From Rhodocyclales bacterium (GTDB taxonomy: Bacteria; Pseudomonadota; Gammaproteobacteria; Burkholderiales; Rhodocyclaceae), in assembly GCA_026399475.1 (NCBI GenBank), contig JAPLQY010000015.1, positions 62,001 through 126,000 on the forward strand: DNA of 64,000 bases, read 5' to 3'. The notes beneath the pieces were generated by a model, which worked only from the letters and a program-made list of their open reading frames with translations, did not search any database and was not told where the DNA came from. The position numbers and the translations under genes were made by a program. Below, one piece after another: positions 17,345 through 25,299 of the stretch (its first letter is position 1; each line of letters starts with the position of its first letter).

Positions 17345-17350
17345 TATAAT
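17345..17350 (+). promoter_or_regulatory. TATAAT box close to the hyi start
   Basis: A perfect TATAAT lies only 6 nt before the hyi ATG at 17357. No Shine-Dalgarno sequence is visible. If used, transcription would begin at or next to the ATG and give a leaderless message. No good -35 element is present at 16-18 nt upstream. Confidence 0.35.
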
Positions 17351-17356
17351 CGCCGC

Positions 17357-18133
17357 ATGCCACGCTTTGCCGCAAACCTTTCCTATCTGTTTACCGAGCG
17401 TCCCTTTCTGGAGCGCTTTGCGGCGGCGCGCGCGGCAGGTTTCGCAGCCGTCGAGTTTCACTTCCCATACGAGTTTGACCGCGCCGCACTGGCCGAGGTG
17501 GTACTGACCTCGGGCCTGGAAGTCGTCCTGTTCAATCTGCCGCCGGGCGATTGGGCAGCGGGAGAGCGCGGCATTGCCTGCCACCCGCGGCGTATTGCGG
17601 AGTTCCAGGATGGTGTCGGGCAGGCCATTGACTACGCCCGCCTGCTGGGTTGCGGCCGACTCAATTGCCTGGCCGGAATAGCACCTGGCGGCATTACCCA
17701 CGACAAGGCGCGTGAAACCCTGATCGAAAACCTGCGCTTTGCCGCAGCCGTGACCGCGCGCGCGGGTATCGAACTGGTGCTGGAGCCGCTCAACACGCGT
17801 GACACGCCGGGCTTCCTCGTTGCCACCACGCGAACCGCGCTGGCGCTGATCAAGGCGGTTGGCAGTGAGAATCTGCGCCTGCAATACGACATTTACCACG
17901 CCCAGGTGATGGAGGGCGATCTGGCCCGTACGTTGCAGGAGCATCTGCCGCAGATCTCCCATATCCAGCTTGCGGACAATCCGGGGCGGCACGAGCCGGG
18001 TAGCGGCGAGATCAATTTCCCCTTTCTGTTTCAGCACCTCGACAGAATAGGCTACGCCGGCTGGGTCGGCTGCGAATACAAGCCAGGCGGGCGTACTGAA
18101 GACAGTTTCGGCTGGCTGGAGTCGTGGCGGTGA
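17357..18133 (+). CDS. hyi: Hydroxypyruvate isomerase
   Basis: A 258-aa cytoplasmic TIM-barrel enzyme interconverting hydroxypyruvate and tartronate semialdehyde. Family motifs are FAANLSYLFTERPFLERF at the start, the metal-ligand glutamates in LVLEPLNTRDTPGFL and GCEYKPGG, and the histidine-bearing stretches QYDIYHAQVMEGDL and IQLADNPGRHEPGSGEINF. Length is normal. It overlaps the glycerate kinase ORF by 10 nt, so the two sequential steps of glyoxylate assimilation are coupled. Confidence 0.9.
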   Translation: MPRFAANLSYLFTERPFLERFAAARAAGFAAVEFHFPYEFDRAALAEVVLTSGLEVVLFNLPPGDWAAGERGIACHPRRIAEFQDGVGQAIDYARLLGCGRLNCLAGIAPGGITHDKARETLIENLRFAAAVTARAGIELVLEPLNTRDTPGFLVATTRTALALIKAVGSENLRLQYDIYHAQVMEGDLARTLQEHLPQISHIQLADNPGRHEPGSGEINFPFLFQHLDRIGYAGWVGCEYKPGGRTEDSFGWLESWR

Positions 18134-19440
18134 GCTATGGGCGGCAGCGGGCTTTGCTGCGAAGCCTGTTTGATGCGGCGGTTGCGGCTGCCGATCCGGC
18201 GCGCTGCCTGCCCGCATACTTGCCGGAGCCGCCCGCTTCACACGATTCATCAATGGGCCGCACGGTCGTTGTCGGCGCCGGCAAGGCCGCCGCTGCCATG
18301 GCCCGCGCTGTCGAGGATCACTGGCGCGGCGATCCGGAGCGACTCTCCGGCCTGGTCGTCACGCGCTACGGACACGGCGCTCCGACGCGGCGCATCGAAG
18401 TCGTCGAAGCCGCGCATCCGACACCCGATGCCGCGGGGCAAGCGGCGGCGGTGCGCATTCTCGACGCGGTAAAAGGGCTGACGCCGGACGACCTGGTGCT
18501 GGTGCTGCTCTCGGGGGGTGGTTCGGCCCTGCTTGCGGCCCCGATGGCAGGCGTCACGCTGGAACAGAAGCGCGCCGCGACCAAAGCCCTGCTGAGCTGC
18601 GGTGCCAGCATCGGCGAGATCAACTGCGTCAGGAAGCATCTCTCGGCCGTCAAGGGCGGCCGTCTGGCGCTCGCCGCCGCTCCCGCGCGAGTGCTGACGC
18701 TGGCGATTTCCGATGTACCCGGCGACGACCTGTCGACCATTGCCTCCGGCCCGACGGTGTCCGATCCGACAACTTGCGCTGACGCACTCGAAATCGTGAC
18801 TCGTTACGGTATTGAACTTTCCGCCTTCGCGCATCAGTCACTGCTGACGGGCGCCTGCGAAACGCCTAAGGCCGGCGACCCGCGTTTTTTGCGCTGCGAG
18901 TCGCACATCATCGCCACGGCGCAATCTGCGCTAGCGGCAGCGGCCGAGGTGGCGCGAGCGCAGGGCATCGCAGCGCTGGTCCTGGGTGACGCCATCGAAG
19001 GCGAGGCGCGCGAGGTGGCGCGCGTGCTGGGTGGCGTCGCGCTGTCCTGCGCCGCGCATGGAGTGCCGCTGGCGGCGCCCTGCGTGCTGCTCTCCGGCGG
19101 CGAAACTACCGTGACAGTAAGAGGCGGCGGGCGCGGCGGGCGCAATGCCGAATTCCTGCTCGGACTGGCGCTGGCACTCGGGGGGCATCGAAGCATCCAT
19201 GCCATCGCCTGTGATACCGATGGCATCGACGGTTCGGAAGACAATGCCGGTGCGCTGTTGCTGCCGGATACGACGGCGCGTGCCGCTGCCGCAGGAATTG
19301 ATTTGCGTGCGCGCCTGGCCGAGAATGACGCGTACAGCGTGTTCGCCGCGCTCGGCGACCTGGTCGTTACCGGGCCGACACGCACCAACGTCAACGACTT
19401 CAGGGCGATCCTGATCGAACCGACCCTCGAGGTGCCGTGA
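18124..19440 (+). CDS. ttuD: Glycerate 2-kinase, MOFRL family
   Basis: A 438-aa glycerate kinase of the GckA/TtuD type, converting D-glycerate to 2-phosphoglycerate and completing glycolate salvage. Conserved stretches include VVVGAGKAAAAMA, VLLSGGGSALLAAP and the lysine region NCVRKHLSAVKGGRLA; the C-terminal MOFRL domain shows LLSGGETTVTVRGGGRGGRNAEF and CDTDGIDG. It begins with GTG inside hyi; MGRTVVVGAG is an internal methionine, not a likely start. The stop is 1 nt before the diguanylate cyclase ATG. Confidence 0.9.
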   Translation: MAVSYGRQRALLRSLFDAAVAAADPARCLPAYLPEPPASHDSSMGRTVVVGAGKAAAAMARAVEDHWRGDPERLSGLVVTRYGHGAPTRRIEVVEAAHPTPDAAGQAAAVRILDAVKGLTPDDLVLVLLSGGGSALLAAPMAGVTLEQKRAATKALLSCGASIGEINCVRKHLSAVKGGRLALAAAPARVLTLAISDVPGDDLSTIASGPTVSDPTTCADALEIVTRYGIELSAFAHQSLLTGACETPKAGDPRFLRCESHIIATAQSALAAAAEVARAQGIAALVLGDAIEGEAREVARVLGGVALSCAAHGVPLAAPCVLLSGGETTVTVRGGGRGGRNAEFLLGLALALGGHRSIHAIACDTDGIDGSEDNAGALLLPDTTARAAAAGIDLRARLAENDAYSVFAALGDLVVTGPTRTNVNDFRAILIEPTLEVP

Positions 19441-19441
19441 A

Positions 19442-21121
19442 ATGAGCACTCGCGAGCAGAACGAACGGCTGTTGCAGGAACATCAGGCGATATTCGAGAA
19501 TGCCGCGATAGGCATCGTCTACAGTTGCGGCCACCGGATCGAGCGTTGCAACCGGCGCATCGCCGAACTCTTTGGCTACGAGGTGGTGGACCTGGTCGGC
19601 CGCGAAGCGGCAATTTTTTACGCGAACAATGACGACTACGTCCGGTTGAGTCAGGAGGCGCGGGTGGACTTGTTTGCAGGCCGCGCTTTTGTCGGCGATG
19701 TGGAAATGCGGCGCAAGGATGGAGCGGCGGTCCATGTCCATGTTTCAGGCCGGCTCATCGATGCAGCGGCTGCCGAACCGGCCGTGGTGTGGACGATTGA
19801 GGACGTCACCGATCAGCGGCGCATCGAACTCGCTCTTGATCTGGCCAAGCGCGAGACTGAGGCCATTTTTGACTCGGCGGTGATGGGCATCACGCTCGTC
19901 AGGCATCGCGTTATCGTGCGCTGCAATCGGCGCTTTGAAGAGCTGTTTGCCTGCGGACCCGGTGAGATGACCGGACTATCGACAAGGGCCTGGTACCTGA
20001 CCGACGAGGAGTACGCGAGTATCGGCGCGACAGCTTACGCGGCACTCAGTCAGAACAACTACCATTGTCGCCAGCAGCGCTTCCTGCGCAAGGACGGCAG
20101 CATCTTCTGGGGCGAGATAGCCGGACGCGCACTCGATCCGCAGCAGCCGCAGGAAGGCTCGGTGTGGCTGCTCGAGGACATCAGCGAACGACGGCAAATG
20201 CTGCAGCGCCTCGAGCTCGCCCAGCGCGTCCTGGACAGCAGTTCCGAGGCTGTTGTGGTGACCGACGCCGACAACCGCATCGTGTCGGTCAATCGGGCTT
20301 TTGAACGCATTACGGGGTTTTCTGCCGATGAAGTGCTGGGCCGCAATCCGGGGTACTTCAAGTCGGGGCGGCACGACGCAAGCTTCTTCCAGTCGATGTG
20401 GCAGAGCTTGCGCGACACGGGGCGCTGGCGGGGAGAAATCTGGGATCGGCGCAAGGATGGCAGCGTCTATCCGAAGCTTGCCAGCATCGATGTGGTACAG
20501 GATTCCAGCAGCGGCAAGGTGGCTAACTACGTTGCGGTTTTTTCCGACTTCAGCGAACGCAAGGCGACTGAGGAGCAGGTGAGCTACCTCGCGCACCATG
20601 ACCCCCTCACCGGCCTGTCCAACCGCCTGGCCCTTGGCCTGCATCTCGGACACCAGCTCGCCGTCGCCCGCCGTAACGGGACGCGGGTAGCGCTCCTGTT
20701 CATCGATCTCGACGGCTTCAAGCCGGTCAATGACCGCTATGGACATGCCGACGGCGACCGCTTGCTGGTCACCCTGGCCGCAAGGTTGCGGCAGCAGGCG
20801 CGGGAATCCGATCTGGTGGTGCGGCTCGGTGGCGATGAGTTCGTCATCGTGATGGAGGGAGGCTTCACCGACCAGAATCTGGCGACGATCGCGGCAGGCC
20901 TGGTAGCGACGGTTGCCGAGCCTTGCCCTCTTGCCGCCGGGGAAGTGCATGTGTCATGCAGCATAGGTATTGCCTGTGCGCCGCGGGATGGCGATACGCC
21001 GGACGCGCTGCTGAGCTGTGCCGATGCCGCCATGTACCGGGCAAAAGCGGCGGGTCGCGGTTGCCACGTGTTTTTCGAAGGTGGCACCGGCGATATGCAG
21101 CAAGGCGTGCCGTCAAATTAG
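19442..21121 (+). CDS. Diguanylate cyclase with three PAS domains
   Basis: A 559-aa soluble protein making c-di-GMP. Three PAS domains span roughly residues 10-130, 130-255 and 255-380, the third with the family stretch VTDADNRIVSVNRAFERITGF. The GGDEF domain (about 385-550) has the intact active site RLGGDEFVIVM and a RESD I-site five residues before it, so product inhibition is expected. There is no signal peptide or membrane segment, so cytoplasmic ligands or redox state are sensed. The TGAAATG junction couples it to the glycerate kinase. Confidence 0.92.
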   Translation: MSTREQNERLLQEHQAIFENAAIGIVYSCGHRIERCNRRIAELFGYEVVDLVGREAAIFYANNDDYVRLSQEARVDLFAGRAFVGDVEMRRKDGAAVHVHVSGRLIDAAAAEPAVVWTIEDVTDQRRIELALDLAKRETEAIFDSAVMGITLVRHRVIVRCNRRFEELFACGPGEMTGLSTRAWYLTDEEYASIGATAYAALSQNNYHCRQQRFLRKDGSIFWGEIAGRALDPQQPQEGSVWLLEDISERRQMLQRLELAQRVLDSSSEAVVVTDADNRIVSVNRAFERITGFSADEVLGRNPGYFKSGRHDASFFQSMWQSLRDTGRWRGEIWDRRKDGSVYPKLASIDVVQDSSSGKVANYVAVFSDFSERKATEEQVSYLAHHDPLTGLSNRLALGLHLGHQLAVARRNGTRVALLFIDLDGFKPVNDRYGHADGDRLLVTLAARLRQQARESDLVVRLGGDEFVIVMEGGFTDQNLATIAAGLVATVAEPCPLAAGEVHVSCSIGIACAPRDGDTPDALLSCADAAMYRAKAAGRGCHVFFEGGTGDMQQGVPSN

Positions 21122-21270
21122 CCACCCATCATGCGAGCCCGAGGTCAAACTGACATGCGATGCCTGTCCCGATCCTCAGCCACAAGAGATGCGGCGGGGG
21201 TTTCCGGGTGTGACCCGCTCAATGGACGACTGGCCGCGCTTTCCCGAGGCGGCTCTGTGAAGGAGGAATA
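21122..21270 (+). promoter_or_regulatory. Upstream region of glcD
   Basis: A 149-nt spacer between the cyclase and glcD. A strong ribosome binding site (GAAGGAGGA) lies at about 21259-21267, just before the ATG at 21271. I see no convincing promoter or operator. Confidence 0.4.
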
Positions 21271-22773
21271 ATGGTTCAGCGCGAACATTCTGCCGATAAG
21301 GCGCAGGATTTTGCCGGCACGGATCGCGAGGCGCTGCTGGCCGAACTCGCGCGCCTGCTGCCACCCGACTCGCTGCTGTTTGCGGCCGAGGATTTGAAGC
21401 CCTACGAGTGCGACGGCCTTTCTGCCTATCACCAGTTGCCGATCGCGGTCGCCTTGCCGGAATCCGAGGCGCAGGTGGTGGCAGTGGTCAAGGCCTGTCG
21501 CGCGGCCGGTGCGCCGGTTGTCGCCCGAGGCGCAGGCACCGGGCTTTCGGCCGGTGCGTTGCCACATCCGCAGGGCGTGGTGCTGTCCCTGGCAAAACTG
21601 AAGAAAATTCTCCATGTTGACCCGGTGGCGCGCGTTGCCGTGGTGCAAACCGGAGTGCGCAACCTGGCCATTTCGGAGGCCGCCGCACTGCTGGGACTCT
21701 ATTACGCACCCGATCCGAGTTCGCAGATCGCCTGTACCATCGGTGGCAACGTGGCCGAAAATTCCGGTGGCGTGCATTGCCTGAAATACGGACTGACGCT
21801 GCACAACGTGCTGCGCGTGCGCGCGGTGATGATCACCGGCGATATTGTCGAATTTGGCAATCATGCACTCGATGCTCCCGGCTACGGCTTGCTGGCGCTG
21901 GCGATCGGTTCCGAGGGCATGCTGGCGGTCGTCACCGAAGTGACGGTCAAGCTGGTGCCGAAGCCGGAGCATGCCCAGGTGATCATGGCCAGTTTCGATG
22001 ATGTGATGAAGGCAGGCGAGGCCGTGGCGGAAGTCATTGCTGCCGGCATCATACCGGCCGGGCTGGAGATGATGGACAAGCCGGCTACTGCCGCCGTCGA
22101 GCCTTACGTGAAAGCCGGCTACGACCTGAATGCCGAGGCCATTCTGCTTTGCGAATCCGACGGTACGGCCGAGGAGGTCGCGGAAGAAATTGCGCGCATG
22201 AAAGCCGTGCTTGAAACCAGCGGCGCGACCGAGATCCGCGTCTCGCAATCGGAGCCTGAGCGCTTGCGTTTCTGGGCCGGGCGCAAGGCCGCTTTCCCGG
22301 CCGCAGGACGAATTTCGCCAGACTACTATTGCATGGATGGCACCATTCCGAGAAAGCGCCTGGGCGAAATGTTGACGGCGATCTATGCCATGGAGAAGAA
22401 ATACCGCTTGCGCTGCATCAACGTGTTTCATGCCGGCGACGGCAATCTGCATCCTCTGATCCTCTACGACGCCAACGTGGCCGGAGAGCTGGAACGGACC
22501 GAAGCCTTTGGTGCCGAGATCCTCAAGCTTTCGGTGGCGCTGGGGGGCACCATTACCGGCGAACATGGCGTGGGTTACGAGAAGATCAACTCGATGTGCG
22601 ACCAGTTCGGTTCCGACGAGTTGCGTGCCTTTCATGCGGTCAAGCGCGCGTTCGACCCGGAGGGTTTGCTGAATCCCGAGAAGGGCATCCCGACGCTGCA
22701 TCGCTGCGCAGAGTTCGGACGCATGCATGTGCATGGCGGCAACATCAAGTTTCCTGAACTGGAGCGCCTGTGA
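21271..22773 (+). CDS. glcD: Glycolate oxidase FAD subunit GlcD
   Basis: A 500-aa FAD-linked oxidase of the VAO/PCMH type that oxidises glycolate to glyoxylate. The FAD-binding region is clear: PVVARGAGTGLSAGALPHP and CTIGGNVAENSGGVHCLKYG. The C-terminal catalytic region has NVFHAGDGNLHPLILYD and GGTITGEHGVGYEK. Length matches GlcD. With GlcE and GlcF it forms a membrane-associated glycolate dehydrogenase passing electrons to the quinone pool. Confidence 0.93.
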   Translation: MVQREHSADKAQDFAGTDREALLAELARLLPPDSLLFAAEDLKPYECDGLSAYHQLPIAVALPESEAQVVAVVKACRAAGAPVVARGAGTGLSAGALPHPQGVVLSLAKLKKILHVDPVARVAVVQTGVRNLAISEAAALLGLYYAPDPSSQIACTIGGNVAENSGGVHCLKYGLTLHNVLRVRAVMITGDIVEFGNHALDAPGYGLLALAIGSEGMLAVVTEVTVKLVPKPEHAQVIMASFDDVMKAGEAVAEVIAAGIIPAGLEMMDKPATAAVEPYVKAGYDLNAEAILLCESDGTAEEVAEEIARMKAVLETSGATEIRVSQSEPERLRFWAGRKAAFPAAGRISPDYYCMDGTIPRKRLGEMLTAIYAMEKKYRLRCINVFHAGDGNLHPLILYDANVAGELERTEAFGAEILKLSVALGGTITGEHGVGYEKINSMCDQFGSDELRAFHAVKRAFDPEGLLNPEKGIPTLHRCAEFGRMHVHGGNIKFPELERL

Positions 22774-22960
22774 GCGCCGCGCGCAGGGCCGCCCCAAGCC
22801 GGCGCCAGTCAACCAATTGGAGCCGCCGATGGCGGCGAACTGCAGTCACCCCCTTCCTTGGGGCGGAGACGGGGTTTCACGGAGCACTGCTCCGCGCCGT
22901 CGAAGCCGGCTGGCTGTGCAAAGCCAGCCGTGGGGCAGGGGATGGGGGGGAGGTAGTCCA
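22774..22960 (+). repeat. Intra-operon GC-rich element between glcD and glcE
   Basis: A 187-nt spacer holding two hairpins: CGGAGC-ACT-GCTCCG near 22880-22894 and GGCTGGCT-gtgcaa-AGCCAGCC at 22908-22929. The GGGGGAGG before the glcE ATG lies at its right end and probably supplies the ribosome binding site. It resembles the spacers inside the Ehr operon in position and composition. Confidence 0.5.
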
Positions 22961-24016
22961 ATGAGTGCGGACCGGCTTGAAGAGTTCCGCTCGCGCATCC
23001 TCGAACGCAAACCGTTGCGGCTCCGGGGAGGCGGCAGCAAGGATTTTTATGGTGGGCCGCTGTCCGGCGAAGTACTGGACACGGGCGGTCATCGCGGTGT
23101 CGTCAGCTACGAACCGACGGAGCTGGTGATCACCGCGCGCTGTGGCACGCCGTTGGCCGAGCTGGAGTCGACGCTGGCGGAACGCCGACAGTTTCTTGCC
23201 TGCGAAGCGCCGAACTTTGGTTGCGCCACCATGGGTGGCGCCGTGGCTGCCGGGCTTTCCGGTCCGCGCCGGGCAATGGTTGGGAGCCTGCGCGACTTCG
23301 TCCTCGGAGTAAAGATCATGGATGGCGAGGGGCGCGTGCTCAGGTTCGGCGGCGAGGTGATGAAGAATGTTGCCGGCTTCGATGTCTCGCGGCTGATGGC
23401 GGGCAGCCTCGGCACGCTGGGCCTGATTCTCGAAGTGTCGCTCAAGGTGCTACCGCTGCCAGTGGCCGACGCGACACTGCGTTTCGAGTTACCGCAGGAC
23501 AAGGCGCTGGATGCCGTGAACAGGTGGGCCGGGCAGCCTCTGCCGCTGGTGGCGACGTGCTGGCAGGCCGGGATTCTGACACTGCGACTGTCCGGTGCAC
23601 AAGCCGCAGTTGCCGCGGCCTGTCAGAAGCTGGGAGGCGAGTCGCTTGCCGATCCGGCAGCCGCGGCAGCGTTCTGGCTTGCCCTGCGCGAGCAGACCGC
23701 TGAGTTTTTTGCCGGAGATGCCCCGTTGTGGAGGTTTTCTGTGCCCTCTGTGACTCCGCCGCTGGAACTGCCCGGCGCCTCTTTGCTGGAGTGGGGCGGG
23801 GCGCAGCGCTGGATGCGTACCGACACCGATCCATCCCTGCTGCACCAGGCGGCAGCGAAGGCAGGCGGGCATGCAACCCTGTTTCGCGGCGGCGACAAGG
23901 CGAGCGGTGTTTTCGCACCCCTGTCCCCGGTGCTGATGGAAGTGCACCGCCGTCTCAAGCAAAGCTTCGATCCTTACGGCGTATTCAACCCCGGCCGCCT
24001 GTATCCGGAACTGTGA
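22961..24016 (+). CDS. glcE: Glycolate oxidase FAD-binding subunit GlcE
   Basis: A 351-aa second FAD-binding subunit of glycolate dehydrogenase. The ATG at 22961 (MSADRLEEFRSRI) follows GGGGGAGGTAGTCCA and matches family length; the track start at 22727 runs through the repeat spacer and is rejected. FAD-binding stretches are RLRGGGSKDFYG and the MGGAVAAGLSGPRRAMVGS loop. The C-terminus FDPYGVFNPGRLYPEL is typical. It ends 11 nt before glcF. Confidence 0.92.
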   Translation: MSADRLEEFRSRILERKPLRLRGGGSKDFYGGPLSGEVLDTGGHRGVVSYEPTELVITARCGTPLAELESTLAERRQFLACEAPNFGCATMGGAVAAGLSGPRRAMVGSLRDFVLGVKIMDGEGRVLRFGGEVMKNVAGFDVSRLMAGSLGTLGLILEVSLKVLPLPVADATLRFELPQDKALDAVNRWAGQPLPLVATCWQAGILTLRLSGAQAAVAAACQKLGGESLADPAAAAAFWLALREQTAEFFAGDAPLWRFSVPSVTPPLELPGASLLEWGGAQRWMRTDTDPSLLHQAAAKAGGHATLFRGGDKASGVFAPLSPVLMEVHRRLKQSFDPYGVFNPGRLYPEL

Positions 24017-24027
24017 AATCCTGAACC

Positions 24028-25269
24028 ATGGAAACCCATCTCGCCGATTTCATTCGTCATACTTCCGCCGGCCGCGAGGCCGAGGAGATCCTGCGCCGCT
24101 GTGTGCATTGCGGGTTTTGTACCGCGACCTGTCCGACCTACCAATTGCTGGGTGACGAGCTTGACGGTCCGCGCGGACGCATTTATCTGATCAAGCAAGT
24201 GCTGGAAGGCGCCCAGCCGACGACAAAGACCCGCCTGCATCTCGACCGCTGCCTGAGCTGTCGTTCCTGCGAGAGCACCTGTCCTTCGGGCGTGCATTAC
24301 ACGCGCCTGCTCGACATCGGTCGCGAAGTGGTTGAAAGCAAGGTGCCGCGCACGGGCATCGATGCAGTGATGCGCGGCGCGCTGAAAAATCTTTTGCCGC
24401 GTTCGACGCTGTTCGGTGCGGCGATGAAGATGGGGCAGGCGGTGCGGCTCATGTTGCCAGGGGTGCTGCGCGCCAAGGTGCCGCCGCTTTCTTCGGCCGG
24501 CCCTGCGCCACACCGCAGCCACGCCAGAAAAATGATCGCGCTGGCCGGCTGTGTCCAGCCCTCGATGTATCCCAACGTCAACGGCGCAACCCGGCGCGTG
24601 CTGGATCGCCTTGGCATCCAGATGATCGAAGCGGCAGGGGCGGGTTGTTGCGGCGCGGTGCGGGCGCATCTCAACGCCGCGGAAGGCGCGCGCGACGACG
24701 CGCGGCGCAACATCGACGCCTGGTGGCCACTGCTCGAAGCCGGCGCGGAAGGACTGGTGATGACGGCTTCAGGCTGTGCCTCGCATGTGCTCGAATATGC
24801 CCATCTGCTGCAGGAAGATCCCGACTACGCGGTGAAGGCGGCGCGGGTGGTGCTGGCGACGCGCGATATCAGCGAAGTCATTACGGCGGAAGCGGTGGAA
24901 CTCGCGTCCCTTCTGCAGGCCTGTGGCCCCGTGCCGGAGAACGAACGCATGATGGCGTTTCACAGCCCGTGCAGCCTCCAGCATGGGCTCAAAATCCGCG
25001 GTACCGTCGAATCCCTGCTGATTGCTGCCGGATACACACTGACTGCCGTGGCCGACTCGCACCTGTGCTGTGGCTCGGCGGGCACCTACTCGGTTTTGCA
25101 GCCGGTGCTTTCACAGCAGCTGCTGGACAACAAGCTCACCGCGCTGACGGCCGGCCTGCCTGCCGCGATAGCCAGCGCAAACGTGGGCTGCATCGGGCAC
25201 CTGCAGGGCGCTACCACCTTGCCGGTGAAACACTGGATTGAAGTGCTCGACGAGCGCTTGTCATCATGA
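24028..25269 (+). CDS. glcF: Glycolate oxidase iron-sulfur subunit GlcF
   Basis: A 413-aa subunit with two [4Fe-4S] motifs, CVHCGFCTATCP (about residue 28) and CLSCRSCESTCP (about residue 80), followed by two CCG domains (GAGCCGAVRAHL and HLCCGSAGTYS) that bind a further cluster or form the docking site. It transfers electrons from the GlcD/E flavins to the membrane carrier. Length is normal. It is followed after 30 nt by an acyl-CoA synthetase on the same strand. Confidence 0.93.
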   Translation: METHLADFIRHTSAGREAEEILRRCVHCGFCTATCPTYQLLGDELDGPRGRIYLIKQVLEGAQPTTKTRLHLDRCLSCRSCESTCPSGVHYTRLLDIGREVVESKVPRTGIDAVMRGALKNLLPRSTLFGAAMKMGQAVRLMLPGVLRAKVPPLSSAGPAPHRSHARKMIALAGCVQPSMYPNVNGATRRVLDRLGIQMIEAAGAGCCGAVRAHLNAAEGARDDARRNIDAWWPLLEAGAEGLVMTASGCASHVLEYAHLLQEDPDYAVKAARVVLATRDISEVITAEAVELASLLQACGPVPENERMMAFHSPCSLQHGLKIRGTVESLLIAAGYTLTAVADSHLCCGSAGTYSVLQPVLSQQLLDNKLTALTAGLPAAIASANVGCIGHLQGATTLPVKHWIEVLDERLSS

Positions 25270-25299
25270 CCGGCGGCGGAATGAACGGGGTGGCGTGAC

